A stretch of DNA of 64,000 bases, taken from Hypomesus transpacificus. Its lineage: Eukaryota; Chordata; Actinopteri; Osmeriformes; Osmeridae. A program made the translations under genes and the position numbers. The notes under the pieces were generated by a model. The model did not search any database, was not told the origin of the DNA, and saw only the letters and a list, made by a program, of their open reading frames with translations. Positions 33,055 through 45,957 of the stretch are shown in pieces (within the stretch, counting starts at the first letter, position 1; each line of letters starts with the position of its first letter). The stretch is from NCBI RefSeq assembly GCF_021917145.1, contig NC_061063.1, positions 10,186,763 to 10,250,762 of the forward strand, read 5' to 3'.

Positions 33055-36000
33055 ATGTCTATGAAGACACTTCCTCTGCTTTTCATCAATCTCGGTGGAG
33101 AAATGCTCTATATTCTTGACCAACGCCTACGCGCACAAAACACAAGTGATGATAACACACACAAAGGTAATCTAACTAGCTCACATGACAGACAGCAGCT
33201 ATACGTAGCAAGCTAATAATAGAGACTAGTAGTGCTGCAGCTGACACTGCTAAGGACAGGTAGTGGGTTATTAGCCACTTGACAACTAAATCATCTTCTA
33301 TCTATTTTTTTTCTCTATCTTTGACAAACCACTGGGTTGAAGGCGTGTGGTCAGAGGACGACCGAAAAAGAGGTATCATGTGTGTAGATACAGTGTGTAA
33401 ATATAACTATCGAGGCCATACATGTATATATAAGCAGACCTTCGTATTATGAGATCCTAATGAGTTATTTCATATTTCTTAAATTTTCTTTAGAAGTATA
33501 TAAGCAACGGGATAATAGAAGTTGCTTTGAGTTAAAAATGTGTTTCTGCTACACATGCTCAAGTCCAGCATAAACTCTCTTCACTATGGTATGCTATCGG
33601 GGCCATTTTCCATCAAGATCATATTTTTCTTCTTTCTCTACCCTTTTACACCCTCAGTTATTAATGACATCATTAGCACCATGTTTAATAAAGGATTTAT
33701 GGAGGAACTTCTCATGCCTCAGGAGGTCTACTCTCACAGGGCTTTGAGAACTGTGCTAACACGGCTAGCCCACGCTTCCATTATGAGGCTCAACCCAGCC
33801 AGCATGGACAGGGTACGCAGTAGTCTATAGACTGGTCCTCTAACCACCGTATAGACTGGTCCTCTAACCACCGTATAGACTAGTCTTCTAACCACTGTAT
33901 AGACTAGTCCTCTAACCACCGTATAGACTGGTCCTCTAACCACCGTATAGACTGGTCCTCTAACCACCGTATAGACTAGTCCTCTAACCACCGGATAGAC
34001 TAGTCCTCTAACCACCATATAGACTGGTCCTCTAACCACCGGATAGACTAGTCCTCTAACCACCATATAGACTGGTCCTCTAACCACCGTATAGACTGGT
34101 CCTCTAACCACCGTATCCACCATATAGACTGGTCCTCTAACCACCGTATAGACTGGTCCTCTAACCACCGTATAGACTGGTCCTCTAACCACCGTATAGA
34201 CTGGTCCTCTAGTTCCATTAGAAGGGCACCCTTGTAATGTGTACCAGCACTGAGCACTCGGCCAGTTTGAACACAGACCAGTGTTTCAGTGTTTAGTGTT
34301 TGGTTAGTGTGCACAAGGAAGTCACATCAGAGTGTCTGATGAGGTAAGACACAAGGCTGCTGCTGTGTGTACTACCTAGACCTGCATCAAGTAACTCCAT
34401 GACTAAAAGAAGGACCTGGTTGCAGTTTGAGTAAAACAAATTTACTCAAACTTAAAGTTTAGTGCAGGAGTGCCAGTGTTGTTGGACATGAGTGCCAGGG
34501 TTGTTGTGTCTAGAAGCTATGACGTTCAGCTTGTCATTGTTACTGTCACCATGGATACCTGTGCCTTGCGTGGTTCCCCATCCAGCTTTACGAGTTGATG
34601 GTGATGGCTTTCAAGTACCAGATACTGCTCTGCCCTCGACCCAGAGACCTGCTGCTTATTTCATACAACCACATGGACGCTTTGAGAGAGTTTGTGAAAG
34701 ACACCCCTATCATTGCAAACCAAGTGGACGAGACACATCGAAAGATCATCGAGGTAGTTAACAAGGACACAGTTATGGCAGGAAAAGGTTTAAAGAAAGT
34801 GACTTACTGTATGATGGTGTCCTTCAGCATTCAGCTTCGAACTCTTAATTCTAACTTGTTATTACAGGTGTACACCCCGCTGTCTGAGAGTGAATTTCAA
34901 CTCCTCAGGCAAACACTGCTCATATTCTTTCAAGACATGCATGTCCGTGTAAGTGTTTGTTGAATGGGAAAACTCAAATGTTTTGTGTCTGTATGAATAT
35001 GAATTATGTAACAATATTCTTTCTGCAGGTGTCACTTTTCCTCAATAATAAAGTGCAGAATCCCAACGGACACTTTGCCCTCCCGCCCAGCGGCCCGGTG
35101 CCCCAGGGGTCAGAGGTCCCAGGGGTCATCAGGTAGTCCTCTTCCTGACAGTTACACAACATCTGTTGCAGGAAGTGTGAAAGATGTTTCAACTGTCAGT
35201 TAGAAAATCAGCTTTGACATGATTTCCTGAAGAGAGTACAGCCCTTCCTGGGTGTAGAGGAAGTAACACGCAGAACTAGCTGTTCAAGCATGGTTGATCT
35301 GTTCTATCTCGCCCTCTGTCACAGGGTGTTTAACAGCAGAGGGAAAGAGATGAGACGATGGAAATTCCCTACGGGTGGCAGTTACACAAATCCCCCACAA
35401 GAGGGCTCTTTTGAGCTTTTTGGAAATAGAGTCATCAGACTTGGAACCAATATGTAAGTACTTCATCACAGCATCGCAATAACAAACAGTCAAACATTTT
35501 TTATGTGAATATCCCCCAAGTGTAAAACCGTGATCAGAATTAGTTAATTAATGGTAATCCAGTTTCTATAGTTACATGGTTTCCAGTGTGTAAAACGTAG
35601 TGAACCACAGAATCCAAACATTGAAATGGAAATCACATGTGAAAACTGGAAACATTCAGATACTACAGGAACCAAGGAGAGAGAGAAGCAGATTCCATCA
35701 GGCTGTTTGAGTGTGTATCTCCGTGTTGTGTTCTCAGGTACAGCGTGACCCAGCCAGATGCGACTCCCACATCCAAGAGCTCCTCTCTGAAGGTACAACT
35801 CTGATGAAGTCAGCATGCTGTACATTCTTAGTCCCTTTCACCACTTACTGCACAACACCCCAGTGATTCCAGTCATCTACCCTCAGGTTGAACAATGTAC
35901 AATTGGCACACTGTAATGTACTGTGTCACACAATAATATACGGAGTCCCTAACTGGGTGTGGTTACGCTGTCGTGCTACAGGACAGCTCGGCCCCAAACC

Positions 36001-36544
36001 CCCTGGCCCAGGAGGAGCTGAACTTGCTGGCCCATCTGATGGGAGGGATGGAGGTGGAGAGTCTGGTTCCCTCTGAGATCTCCTTTCGGGTCAACCTGTT
36101 CTCCTCCGACCAGGAAGAGGAGCAGGCGTGAGTGAGACCTCACCTGGGGGCGTTTAGTCCTCCTGTCTGAGTCATGCTGCATGTTGGTACACGCTTGGGT
36201 GAGTCATGCTGCACGTTGGTACACGCTTGGGATCACTCAACATGTTTCCTTTTGACAGCTCAGCTTCGGGAGAGGGCGTGGACTCGTTATTTGAAGTGAT
36301 TCGTATTCAAGCAACCCAGGTAGGATTCCCTGTGCTTCTTTGGGACTGTGGATGTGGTGGATGTGCGTGGGCCCAGCGGGGTACAGCTGTGTTGGTAGTC
36401 CTTGTCCTCCTGGATGTGTTTCAGGACGTACAGACCAACACAGAGCTGGCTCGGATAGCAGAAGAGTTTGCAGAAGAGGGCAGCCAATCAGAGGGCCCCA
36501 GCAGTAAAGGAGATGACCTGCTCGCCATGATGGATGAACTGTGA
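33055..36544 (+). CDS. oscp1: Organic solute carrier partner 1
   Basis: Eleven exons: 33055-33166, 33343-33372 (30 nt), 33658-33812, 34586-34753, 34868-34948, 35029-35132, 35325-35453, 35738-35792, 35982-36127, 36259-36319, 36425-36544 (stop TGA). Lengths sum to 387 codons, giving 386 aa, like the human protein. Family landmarks: TLPLLFINLGGEMLYILDQRL at the start (positions 5-25), NDIISTMFN, RLAHASIM, MAFKYQILLCPRPRD, QVDETHRKI, RQTLLIFFQDMHVRVS, EELNLLAHLMGGM and the terminal KGDDLLAMMDEL. The protein is cytoplasmic and was first linked to organic solute uptake; its mechanism is unclear. Intron 3 starts with a 24-bp minisatellite within about 10 bp of the donor. AATAAA at 36904-36909 is a likely poly(A) signal. 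Confidence 0.96.
33815..34208 (+). repeat. 24-bp minisatellite at the oscp1 intron 3 donor
   Basis: About 16 units of CCTCTAACCACCGTATAGAC plus TGGT, starting within about 10 bp of the donor at 33813. Confidence 0.95.
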
Positions 36545-36903
36545 CTCCTGTGGAGCTGTTTCATCAGTGTTGTAACTTGGACAGGGTCATGGCCACTCAC
36601 ATCTGCCCAGAGAGGGATGGAGGTATGAGAGTACTGTGGTCAGTCTGATCAAGGATGGTCTTATCAGGCTCCTGATTGGGTAATTCTGGCACTGCCATGT
36701 CAAGATGCAACTTCTTGGCAATTAAATCACCTGATGATCAACCTGCATGTCATCCATCCTGGTGCTGTCTCTAGTGTGTAAATAGGAGTTCGATTTCATT
36801 AGAATTTACAGGCATTTTATTGTTTTCCATAGAAGATTATGAGCATTATATTTTAATGGTTATTGCACTTTCCATCATAACCGTACACATATTTATAACA
36901 ATC

Positions 36904-36909
36904 AATAAA
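36904..36909 (+). terminator. oscp1 poly(A) signal
   Basis: AATAAA 360 bp after the stop codon, followed by a second AATAAA at 36957-36962. Confidence 0.6.
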
Positions 36910-36962
36910 TATTTGTAAATGTAAAGTTTGTGGCATAACGTTTGATCATTTTGTCAAATAAA

Positions 36963-37542
36963 CAAAAGCTGTTGAAGCTAGCAAATCTTTTTTCTGTTTT
37001 ATTTTTTACTTACGATAGCATGAATAACTGTTCAAAGGCGGAGACTTGGGTCCAGCAGACCTCGTGAGACACTAGGGGGCAGTAGCGGTGCACACATAAG
37101 ACGTCATCAGAGTGCACCACGCCGGCAGGTTTCAATCCCGTGTTGACAAACGTGAACCTCTGAAGAATGTTTCAAACTCAAGCAAAGAAATGCATCTGAA
37201 CTAATGTGAGTTTCGTAAGACACGTCCATTTCATGTAATAACTGACAATGTTAGTGATTTCATTTTAAACATTCAGGCTGACAAGTGACAAGCAAAATTA
37301 GCTAGCAGACTGGTTGTACTTGTCAGATAAAGCGCTGCTACTGTGGCTGTTCGCTCTATCAGCAATATTTGTCTGGATGTACTTGTAAAAACACTTATTT
37401 AGGCTACGCTTGTGGAGAGGTTAAAGAGAGAGATTTAGTTATAAATGATGTTCGTGTTCAAATGCTACCCTTTTTAATCCTAATTATTTACGTCGATGGC
37501 ATAGCCATTTTCAGTGGCTGTATCTTATAAAATTTGAAACCA
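36963..37542 (+). other. oscp1-lsm10 intergenic / lsm10 promoter
   Basis: No coding sequence. CTCF-like and CRE-like words at 37067-37106 and a probable UTR splice acceptor ending at 37514. Confidence 0.5.
37067..37106 (+). promoter_or_regulatory. CTCF-like and CRE-like sites before lsm10
   Basis: CACTAGGGGGCAGTAGC at 37070-37086 resembles a CTCF core, and GACGTCA at 37100-37106 a CRE. They lie between the oscp1 poly(A) site and lsm10. Similar AGGGGGCAG words are common in fish genomes, so support is modest. Confidence 0.35.
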
Positions 37543-37911
37543 ATGGAGGTTACCCATTCCATCCGCGAGCGCACCATCACAGAGAACAGCCTGGTGATTC
37601 TCCTCCAGGGTCTCCACGGACACGTCACTACGGTGGATCTGAGGGACGAGAGCACTGCCCGGGGACGGGTCATAAACGTGGACGCCTTTATGAACGTCCG
37701 CTTGGAAGAGGTACTTTACCGGGATCGCCGTGGGAGGCAGAGTCAGTTGGCGGACCTTTTCGTCACGGGCCGGAACATCCGCTACGTACATATACCGGAC
37801 GACGTGAACATTGTGGAAACCATACAGGCGCAGCTGGCACGCATACACCGTGTTCGCAACTTTGTGGGGGAGAAAGGAGGGAGAAAGGAGTATGCCAAGA
37901 CTAAGAAGTAA
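37543..37911 (+). CDS. lsm10: U7 snRNA-associated Sm-like protein LSm10
   Basis: A single coding exon of 122 aa (human 123). The start [17 protein letters not shown] lines up with the family N-terminus. The Sm fold is visible as Sm1 ([20 protein letters not shown] ... [13 protein letters not shown]) and Sm2 ([19 protein letters not shown]). LSm10 replaces SmD1 in the U7 snRNP ring, which directs 3'-end cleavage of replication-dependent histone pre-mRNA in the nucleus. A TTTTCAG just upstream (ending at 37514) suggests a spliced 5'UTR exon, and an intron-free coding region is usual for the gene. AATAAA at 38094-38099. It is close behind oscp1 on the same strand, as in human 1p34.3. Confidence 0.97.
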   Translation: MEVTHSIRERTITENSLVILLQGLHGHVTTVDLRDESTARGRVINVDAFMNVRLEEVLYRDRRGRQSQLADLFVTGRNIRYVHIPDDVNIVETIQAQLARIHRVRNFVGEKGGRKEYAKTKK

Positions 37912-38093
37912 CTTGATTGCTCAGTGAACTGTCCAGCAATGTGCTGTAAGGCAATACTTGTTTTTTGTAGCTTTAAGACTAAGGTATTTAGGGAAAAGTT
38001 CAGTTAGACTGTTAAATGTTGCAAAACAGAAACGGGGACAAGTTATTCTTTTTGAGTTGCCTTCAAGATATAGAGAACTGCATTCATATTTAC

Positions 38094-38099
38094 AATAAA
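38094..38099 (+). terminator. lsm10 poly(A) signal
   Basis: AATAAA 183 bp after the lsm10 stop, followed by a GT-rich stretch (TTTTTGTGTGTGTTG), the usual downstream element. Confidence 0.75.
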
Positions 38100-38508
38100 G
38101 CTTTTTATTTTGTAACTTTTTGTGTGTGTTGTGAATAGATGAGCAGGGGCCTACAAATTGTCGACTAGAGATGAGCTGTTCCCTCTCTCTCTCCCATGTA
38201 GAGAGAGACAAGCTGTTCCCTCTGTCTCTCCCCCATCTCCCTCTCTAGAGACACAAACTCTGTCCTCTCTCCCGCCCTCTCTCTCCCCATATTATAGATG
38301 TGTGTTTGTGTGTGAACAATCCATATGCATAAAAGAGGGGGTGGGGCTCTAACCATAAAGTGATGTTTCCATCAGTGATCGTGAACATGGAAAAGGCAGA
38401 TGGCCTTGACTAAGGGAGCGTAATGCCCCGTGGGTCTGGAACCTTCCCAGTGTCCACACAACCAGGCTGGTCACTGCCCACCATCCAGGGAAAACATGAC
38501 TCATTTAT

Positions 38509-38685
38509 CAGCTCCAGTGTGCTGCAGGGGCGTTTAGAGAGCCCTAACAAACAGCTCCAGTGTGCTGCAGGGGCGTTTAGAGAGCCGTAACAAACAGCTC
38601 CAGTGTGCTGCAGGGGCGTTTAGAGAGCCGTAACAAACAGCTCCAGTGTGCTGCAGGGGCGTTTAGAGAGCCGTAACAAACAGCT
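38509..38685. repeat. 43-bp repeat, 4 copies
   Basis: Four near-identical copies containing CTCCAGTGTGCTGCAGGGGC and GTTTAGAGAGCCGTAAC. Confidence 0.95.
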
Positions 38686-39558
38686 TTCACACCTGCCTCC
38701 TGACGCCTTAGAATGGATAAAGTCACTTGTAGAAGCCGATGAAGGTTAAGCATAACGGGTACAAATAAACAAAAGAAAGTTAGTTCTTAGTTGCGAAAGG
38801 GTGAAACATGCATGTTTCAGTGTCATGGGATGTACTAGACGTGTGTGTTATTCTTGTGTTGTCAGAGAAAAGATAACCCTGACATAACACAGGCAGTGAA
38901 AACTGGAGGGCGGGTTATGGTTAGTGGTAACCCCAGTCCATCCCTGACCAGCCTGCTCCTGCTATGAGAGGGGTTGCAGCTGGTGCTAGTGGGCCTGCAG
39001 GACTGTGGCCTGGGTCAAGATCTCTGGAATGTGCTGGTCCTTCATCGTCTGGGCCTGAGGACTGGACTAGGCTGGGGTTTGGAGATTTTCTCCACAACCA
39101 ACTCTGCATGTCAGCTCTGAATGACAACAACAACCACATAATAGCTGCTTCTGAAAACACCAGCCTGAATGCCACATCAACACTCCTAGTTCTCAGAATA
39201 GAACTTTACAGAGGCAGTCAAAATGCCATATTTGGTCCTAAAAGAGGCTTGAAATAATAAGAAACAAGGGCTCCACTCACACAGAATGCCCTCAGACTTT
39301 AATATTGACACAACTGTTCTCACACAGCACCTGCTGCAGTCCTATGGTGTTGGAACCACTTCCACTAAATCCTGCTCTGGAAATATTGTTAAATGAATTC
39401 CTCAAAAACCTGAGATGGAAACAGACAAAAACCTGTTTAATCCCCAGTCCCTCTGCACCCACAATCATGCCCACAGCAGCCAGCGAGCTATTTCCTGTTA
39501 CACCCTCCTGGCTTAACACTGAACAGACCTCACTGTGGCACGGCTAAGGTCAGCAGAT

Positions 39559-39687
<129 letters not shown>

Positions 39688-39999
39688 TAGAAGGCTGAGC
39701 TCCAAACAGAAGCAAACACAGTGTTAGTGGACAATAAGTCAATTTGAGAAGATTTTTTCGTGTTTTGAGTTTGTCATTCCTCGGCTCCTGCAGATGATGA
39801 GAGCTTACTGTAGACTGCCTTCCCCTCCCGTCTCTCAGGAAACAACCTTCCAGCTGAACCATGACGCCGCTCCTTCTCTCTCAGGCCCCCCCTGAGAGGG
39901 GGGGGGGGGGGGTGTAGTTACCCATGATGCTCCACAGCAGAGGAGGGAGGGTGAGGGCTGGACTCTCCTCAGAAGGTCCGTCTCGTCTCAGCTGCCAGA

Positions 40000-40117
40000 T
40001 CGTCCACCAGCTGAGTAGTCTGCCTGAACTGTAGAGCCTCACAGGTGCACATTGACAACATAAGCAACTATTATTGGATCTATGGATTGACCACGGCTAT
40101 ACTTTACCCAAGACCAG
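40000..40117 (+). other. Candidate eva1b 5'UTR exon
   Basis: The exon would end in GACCAG with donor GTGAGC at 40118 and join the acceptor GGCTTCAG at 41190 before the coding exon. The start is not defined. Confidence 0.35.
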
Positions 40118-41234
40118 GTGAGCTGTTGTCTGCCAATGAGCTGTCACTATCACTGTTATTTACATGTGCATATCCTATGATTGATTTAATTACTGTGAAG
40201 AGACTGTTGATTTAAAATAATAATGTTAGACATTTACCAGACATTAGATTTGACCAAATAAGAAAGTCTAGTTTTCTGGGAGCCAACAGGATAACCCACT
40301 GCTTTGTTAGTAGCAGCTGTGAGTGTCTATATACTTTAAGATGTCCCAGACTTGATGTGCACAGTAGCAGGAAGAGTGTAAAGCCTCACAGCTACACTCA
40401 CATGGTTCCAAGATCACAGGGCTCTGCTTGCCTGTCACACGTATGTTATTAATCACCACATGCTGCTTTATGTTGACTGTAGAGTGTGTTTGCTTTACTT
40501 TTTCACCACAATCTTTTTCCTCAAAGTTACTTAGTTTTTGGGGTTACTTATATGGCTGAAGCACAATATACCTGAATATCACTCCTGGATTATGTTTAAA
40601 TTGCAAATGTCATAATTTGAATCTTAATTTAACTATGGAGGCAGGAAGTGTGCGGGGTTGAAAGAGAGGACCTTTTATTGGGCACATAAACAGCTACAGC
40701 TGCTGGTCTGTGCATGTCCACAGTTAATTCCAGGAGTTATTGGGACTTGTCTGGAAACAGGAGGTGTTAAAGTTGTCTGCCCCTGGATCTGTTGACTGTA
40801 GTTGTGTAAAAACGCCACATGTCTTCCCCAGCCACTGGCCTGTTGCTTCACTTTGCTTTGGAGAACTTTACTACACAACTTCCCTCTTCTTGGTTGTGAT
40901 TGTGTTTAAAATCTTTCAGGAAAGAGAGGCTCTGTATTTCCATACAGGAAGAGGGTGTTCATAGAGGGAGTCTGTATCATGACTCCATGCTGCTTCTCAG
41001 GAAGGAAACTGCTACATTTAATTTGCTCCAATTAAACCCAAAAACGTTTGTTTATACAAAATGGCTAACAGCACTTTATATCATTTAATGCTGCCATTTC
41101 CTACCCAAGAGTCAAAACAATTCTCCAGCTAAGAGCACTAAGAGGCCAGAAGTTCTCATGTTTACGTTTCTTCTTGTGTTTTGGCTTCAGGACCTCAGAC
41201 TGCAGATCAGGAGATGTGACAACCAGAAGTAAAA

Positions 41235-42087
41235 ATGGAACCAATCAGGAAAGACATGGAGCTCCTTAGCAACAGCATGGCCACCTTTGCTCACATCAAA
41301 GGTAACTTGGCTGTGGCTGTCTGTCTGGTTTAGTCGGAGACGAGTAGCTCAAGAAAGGAGGAAAACCTTTGTCAACTCCAGCGTTTTCAGATCTCCTCTG
41401 AGAGGTGTGAGGTCTGTGTAACCTCAGTCCGTTCCAGAGACTTGCGTGTTCTGTTGTCTTTGGCTAAACACGCTTCTGTTGTGTAGGTTTGTGAGCCCCT
41501 TAAATATCACGTGAAGGTCCCCATTTCCGGCCCTTTGAACTAAAAAGTTTCTTAAAGAGGCAGTTTCCTTTTCTCACTCATTATGTTGGACGTTAAAGCA
41601 GGTCATTTGGACCTCCTAACCTTGGGAGTGTGAGTGAGTTATGAACTTCTGAATGAACCCATCACCCATCTATTCCCTCCCAGCCAACCCAGAAACCTTG
41701 GCCCTCTACTTCATGATGGGTGTGTGTTCTGGCCTGCTCCTGGCCCTCTGTCTCCTGGTGGTGAGCATCGCCTGCAAGACCTGCCAGCGTGCTCGCACAC
41801 TGCCCCCCGCCCACCGGAGTCAACTGAAGGAGAGAGGGGAGGACGAGAGCTTGGAGGGGGACAGCAGTGAGGAGGAAGACGTCTCCAGCGTCCTGGTCAG
41901 CCCTCTGACTGAGCACAGCCACATAGGCACGGTGAGGAGCGTGAACGTGTTTGCGTCTGCGGAGGAGCTGGAGAAGGCTCGTCGTCTGGAGGAGAGGGAG
42001 CGCATCATCAGGGATATCTGGAGGAACGGACAGCCAGACATCCTGGTCACAGGGACAGGGACCGTAGGACGGGTTCACTACCACTAG
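41235..42087 (+). CDS. eva1b: Eva-1 homolog B (FAM176B)
   Basis: Two coding exons: 41235-41301 (exon from acceptor 41191; ATG in AAAAATGG) and 41684-42087 (stop TAG). Product 156 aa (human 165). The start MEPIRKDMELLSNSMATFAH matches the family's MELLSNSLAAYAH segment. One transmembrane helix (LALYFMMGVCSGLLLALCLL and on) lies at about residues 28-52, then a Cys-containing juxtamembrane part and an acidic cytoplasmic tail. The FAM176 signature NVFASAEELEKARRLEERER and the ending GTVGRVHYH follow. EVA1B is a poorly known single-pass membrane protein. A candidate noncoding first exon ends at 40117. Short 29-bp repeats follow the stop. Confidence 0.95.
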
Positions 42088-42549
42088 GACACTTCCCTGG
42101 TCCTGACCAATCACGTGAGACTTTCCTGGTCCCGACCAGTCATGTGAGACTTCCCTGGTCCTGACCAATAGCATCAGAGACTGCAGAAGACAAGCTTCAT
42201 GTGATAAGCTCACTTCTCTGAGCCGTAAAGTGCAGTCAGAGATAATATTATGTATGGCTGTCCTGTTTCTTCATATACCACAAAATTATGCATTTTGTAA
42301 TTCTGCATAATCATCCATATTTCTATTTAAACATGATGTAAAAGAATGCTGTGTCCTTGTATATGAAGTATTTGAATCCTGAATACTTTACTTGTCATCC
42401 TTCTCCCACATTCCCAGCATCAATCTTCCAGACTAATATTAGCAAGTTTCCCACACAAACCCAACATTCTTTGGCTCTTGTCAGCCGTCTTCTCTGACCC
42501 TGTCACTTCCTGTGTTCCCGTTCCACAGTCCCATAAGCCCCTCTGTTCC

Positions 42550-42868
42550 AGCTCCAGCAAGGCTGGCCTCTGCTCAGGGCCCCAGTGAGGCTGGCCTCCT
42601 GGTCTCTGCTCAGGGCTCCAGTGAGGCTGGCCTCTGCTCAGGGCTCCAGTGAGGCTGGCCTCTGCTCAGGGCTCCAGTGAGGCTGGCCTCTGCTCAGGGC
42701 TCCAGTGAGGCTGGCCTCTGCTCAGGGCTCCAGTGAGGCTGGCCTCTGCTCAGGGCTCCAGTGAGGCTGGCCTCTGCTCAGGGCTCCAGTGAGGCTGGCC
42801 TCTGCTCAGGGCTCCAGTGAGGCTGGCCTCTGCTCAGGGCTCCAGTGAGGCTGGCCTCTGCTCAGGGC
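42550..42868. repeat. 28-bp minisatellite after eva1b
   Basis: About 11 copies of GGCTCCAGTGAGGCTGGCCT plus CTGCTCAG. Confidence 0.95.
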
Positions 42869-43351
42869 TTATGAATAGGCTCCTGTCCCACGTCAGATAC
42901 TAGGGCTGCTCCTACTGTAGATCTTACCAAGGCAGTGGTTTCCTAGCACAGCATTCTGGGTAAACTTTGCCCCATGGGATACGTCTCTTTACTGGTTCAA
43001 CTATTCCTTCTGATAGTAAATAAAAGGCTTGGTTGTTTTGTGACTGGATGTGTGTAACGCCAGTAGATGTCTGGTTGGAAATGTCACTGCCTCAGGGCCT
43101 TATTGTGGGGCAAAAGAAAGAAGGCAAGTGTTCCAGTTACACAACTTCAGGCTGCTAAAGTTGAGTTGAGTGTTCTTGTTGCTAATGGAACCAGACTCCC
43201 TGGCCAGAGCCAATCAAAACAACAAGCACCCAGATTATTTTATCCTAGTTGATTCTTCTTAATTACACACAAAGATTTAAACAAAAATAATTCAGATGAA
43301 TTCTCACGCTAGTCTCCACTTCCTGCAGTGTGCAGATCAGGATGCTGTGGG

Positions 43352-45030
43352 CAGGGGCGTAGCCAGGACATTATTTCTGGGGGGGCCAGCTCTGGCTAGT
43401 CTTTTATTTGGGGTGGCACATGATGGCTCAAAAACTACTATTTTAAAACTCACACACTGCATCACTCAGAGCAGGAGTTTTTTAACGGCTCATCTAGTCT
43501 TATGGACACTAATGATGTGTCATTGGTAATCCCATGTTATTGGAATGGGTGCTTAGATAATGTGCGAGTGCGCTGTGTCATGATTACGTGAGGGGGTTCG
43601 GGACCTTAACATGAGACGGGGATGTTTTTAGTGCAAGTGACAGAAAGACACTATATGAATTGTCATTCTAGGCGATAATTTATTTGGGTAAACTGTAGCG
43701 CGCGCGAGAGAGAGAAGCCAAAATAATTTTACATAAATGTCGTTTTTGTTTGTTAGCTTATGCCTATTTGTTATTCTTGAGAACATATCTGAGAGTGTCT
43801 GTCTGTTGTTCATCTTACATCTTTAGTTTTTCCTTGTGTGTAGAAAAACTAAAGATGCAAGACGAACAACATCACTAGCTCCTCCTCTTTATTGTTGATT
43901 CTGTTTATGGTCCAGAACTGTATGACGGATGCTGGTTACTTAACCGTTTACAGCAGCTGCATTCTCCGGTTGTGATGTTTTCTAGCAAATCGAACAAAGA
44001 ACTAATCTAAGCTTAAATACGATGCCCTCTATGCACAACACCGCATGCTTTTATTTCAATATCAAGTGTAAACTAGCGACAGTGTTCTAGCACTCTCCTA
44101 ACTTTGCCGACACCAAACCTAGAACAGTCCTCAACGAGCCACTGAGCGGAGTGCCGCTCCTGATTGGCTGATTCTTAATTGGTCAGTCGAAACAGTGTGT
44201 TAATCTATGACTAATGACACCTGGGAATGAATTTAAAGTGACTAGCTAGCGCTAGCTCGCTAGCCAGAGATAACCTTGCAAATTTGCAAAAATAACAGCA
44301 GCAGCTCAACTCAATCTGACACAAATCCTCAATGTCACACATTCTTACACATTCAATTGAGTGTGAAGATAACTTTATGATCTTATAATTTCAATGATCC
44401 TTTCAAGTATCACCAATTTACTCACTTGTTAGTTACAGTAGTATCCAGTGGTTAGCTGCTACTGCACTGTATGCAGACACGTTGGTTTGTGTCTTGCGCT
44501 GTTGATGGGGGCTGCCGCGACGCAACGGCCCCGGTGGATGTAGGTGGTATTGCATTCTCAAATCTGGCTCATACTACTAGCTTTTTCATTTAATAATTTT
44601 TCTAAAAAGATTTTTGCTCAATTTGAAACCCGTCATAAATGGGTAAACTAGCACCCCAATTATTTGCTTCCGTCAAAAAAGTTGCCTGGAAACGTGTTCG
44701 CGGATACGAACAGGGGAAGAGTACAAAAGGGAACATGAGCAAATCGCTGATTCATTCTACCTGAGCTGATCGATAACTTTTCCACTGAGCACTTTTCATA
44801 GAAATGAATGGGGACACCATCTTGGAAGACAAAAGTAGGTGTTTCTACTAATATATGTCTGTTGTAGCGTGACAAAAGTGACAAATGACAATATAAGACG
44901 ATCTGATAGAAAGTGTTTAGTACGTTCAGAGTTTTTTTTAATTATTTTTTTATTGTACCTGATGTTGGGGGGCCGGCAGGGTGGCCATTCTCTGGCCAGG
45001 AGGGGGCGCCCCCACGTGGCCACGCCTCTG
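43352..45030. mobile_element. Non-autonomous hAT element, about 1.68 kb
   Basis: Ends CAGGGGCGTAGCCAG (left) and, reverse-complemented, CAGAGGCGTGGCCAC (right) match at about 13 of 15. The 8-bp duplication GCTGTGGG is perfect (43344-43351 and 45031-45038). No transposase domain is recognisable inside, only short frames. It lies between eva1b and thrap3. Confidence 0.85.
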
Positions 45031-45420
45031 GCTGTGGGCGTGGAGTTACAGCAGAGCAGCTGACCAAGGGGAAGGGCTCCAAATATCTTTTGGAAATTAC
45101 ACTGGATAAACCTGCACCTTTACTATGATCGCTGTGTCAAACTGCACATGTAACTGAATTATTCAAATGACTTTGCAGGGTATTCACTCAACCCACTGAT
45201 TTAGTTGGAAACGTAAAACTATCACACTGGTGGAAGGCAGACACATATATATATATACAATGATTACTTATAGTAAATTGGATAAGATTTATTGAAAATT
45301 AAAGAGAACATGTTTCATCTCAAAGAACAGAAGAAGAAAAGTGTGATCCTGCTGAGCACAGACGTCATGTCAGCAGATGAGCCATCAGTCCTCATGGGGA
45401 GGTCAGGAAGCAGCACAACA

Positions 45421-45472
45421 CCAGCGCCCCCTGTTGGTCAGGAAGCAGCACAACACCAGCGCCCCCTGTTGG
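45421..45472 (-). promoter_or_regulatory. Tandem pair of strong CTCF-like sites
   Basis: The minus strand reads CCAACAGGGGGCGCTGG twice (45437-45421 and 45472-45456), both in the same orientation and inside a duplicated 35-bp unit. It fits the CTCF consensus core closely. It lies between convergent eva1b and thrap3. Confidence 0.55.
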
Positions 45473-45957
45473 TCAATCTGTCTCCATCATCCACACTAGA
45501 CTGACTTGAGACTAACCAGGAGTCATTTATTTAAACAGTAGATTCAACTTCAGGTACACAGTCTGGAATATTACAGATAAACTCATCGACAATATCCTTT
45601 TATTTTTAAACAGTTCAACTCCCAAGATGCAAAGACGGCAATAATTTAGTTTTTACATGTCTTAATTATGTCCCGCTGTAATTATATTCGCTTTTAAATC
45701 AAAATGAAATATTCTTAAAATAATTTGACAGGAGGCACAAACACAAAAATATTTTTGTTTGCATTTGTTGGTGTAAAAAAAAAAAAGAAAAAGAAATAAA
45801 GAAAATACATCAACTATCTGGACAAGAGTACGTCTTACACACACAGTTAAACATCATAGATGATCTTGATAAGAAATACAGTGTTAGTGGTAAAACAATG
45901 TTTGGATGTGTGAGAACCCCTAGAACATGTTGAAGCACACAGAGCAGTAACTCTCAG

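Noticed and set aside
44660..44884. Possible transposase fragment in the hAT element
   Set aside because: The 74-aa frame shows no hAT domain features.
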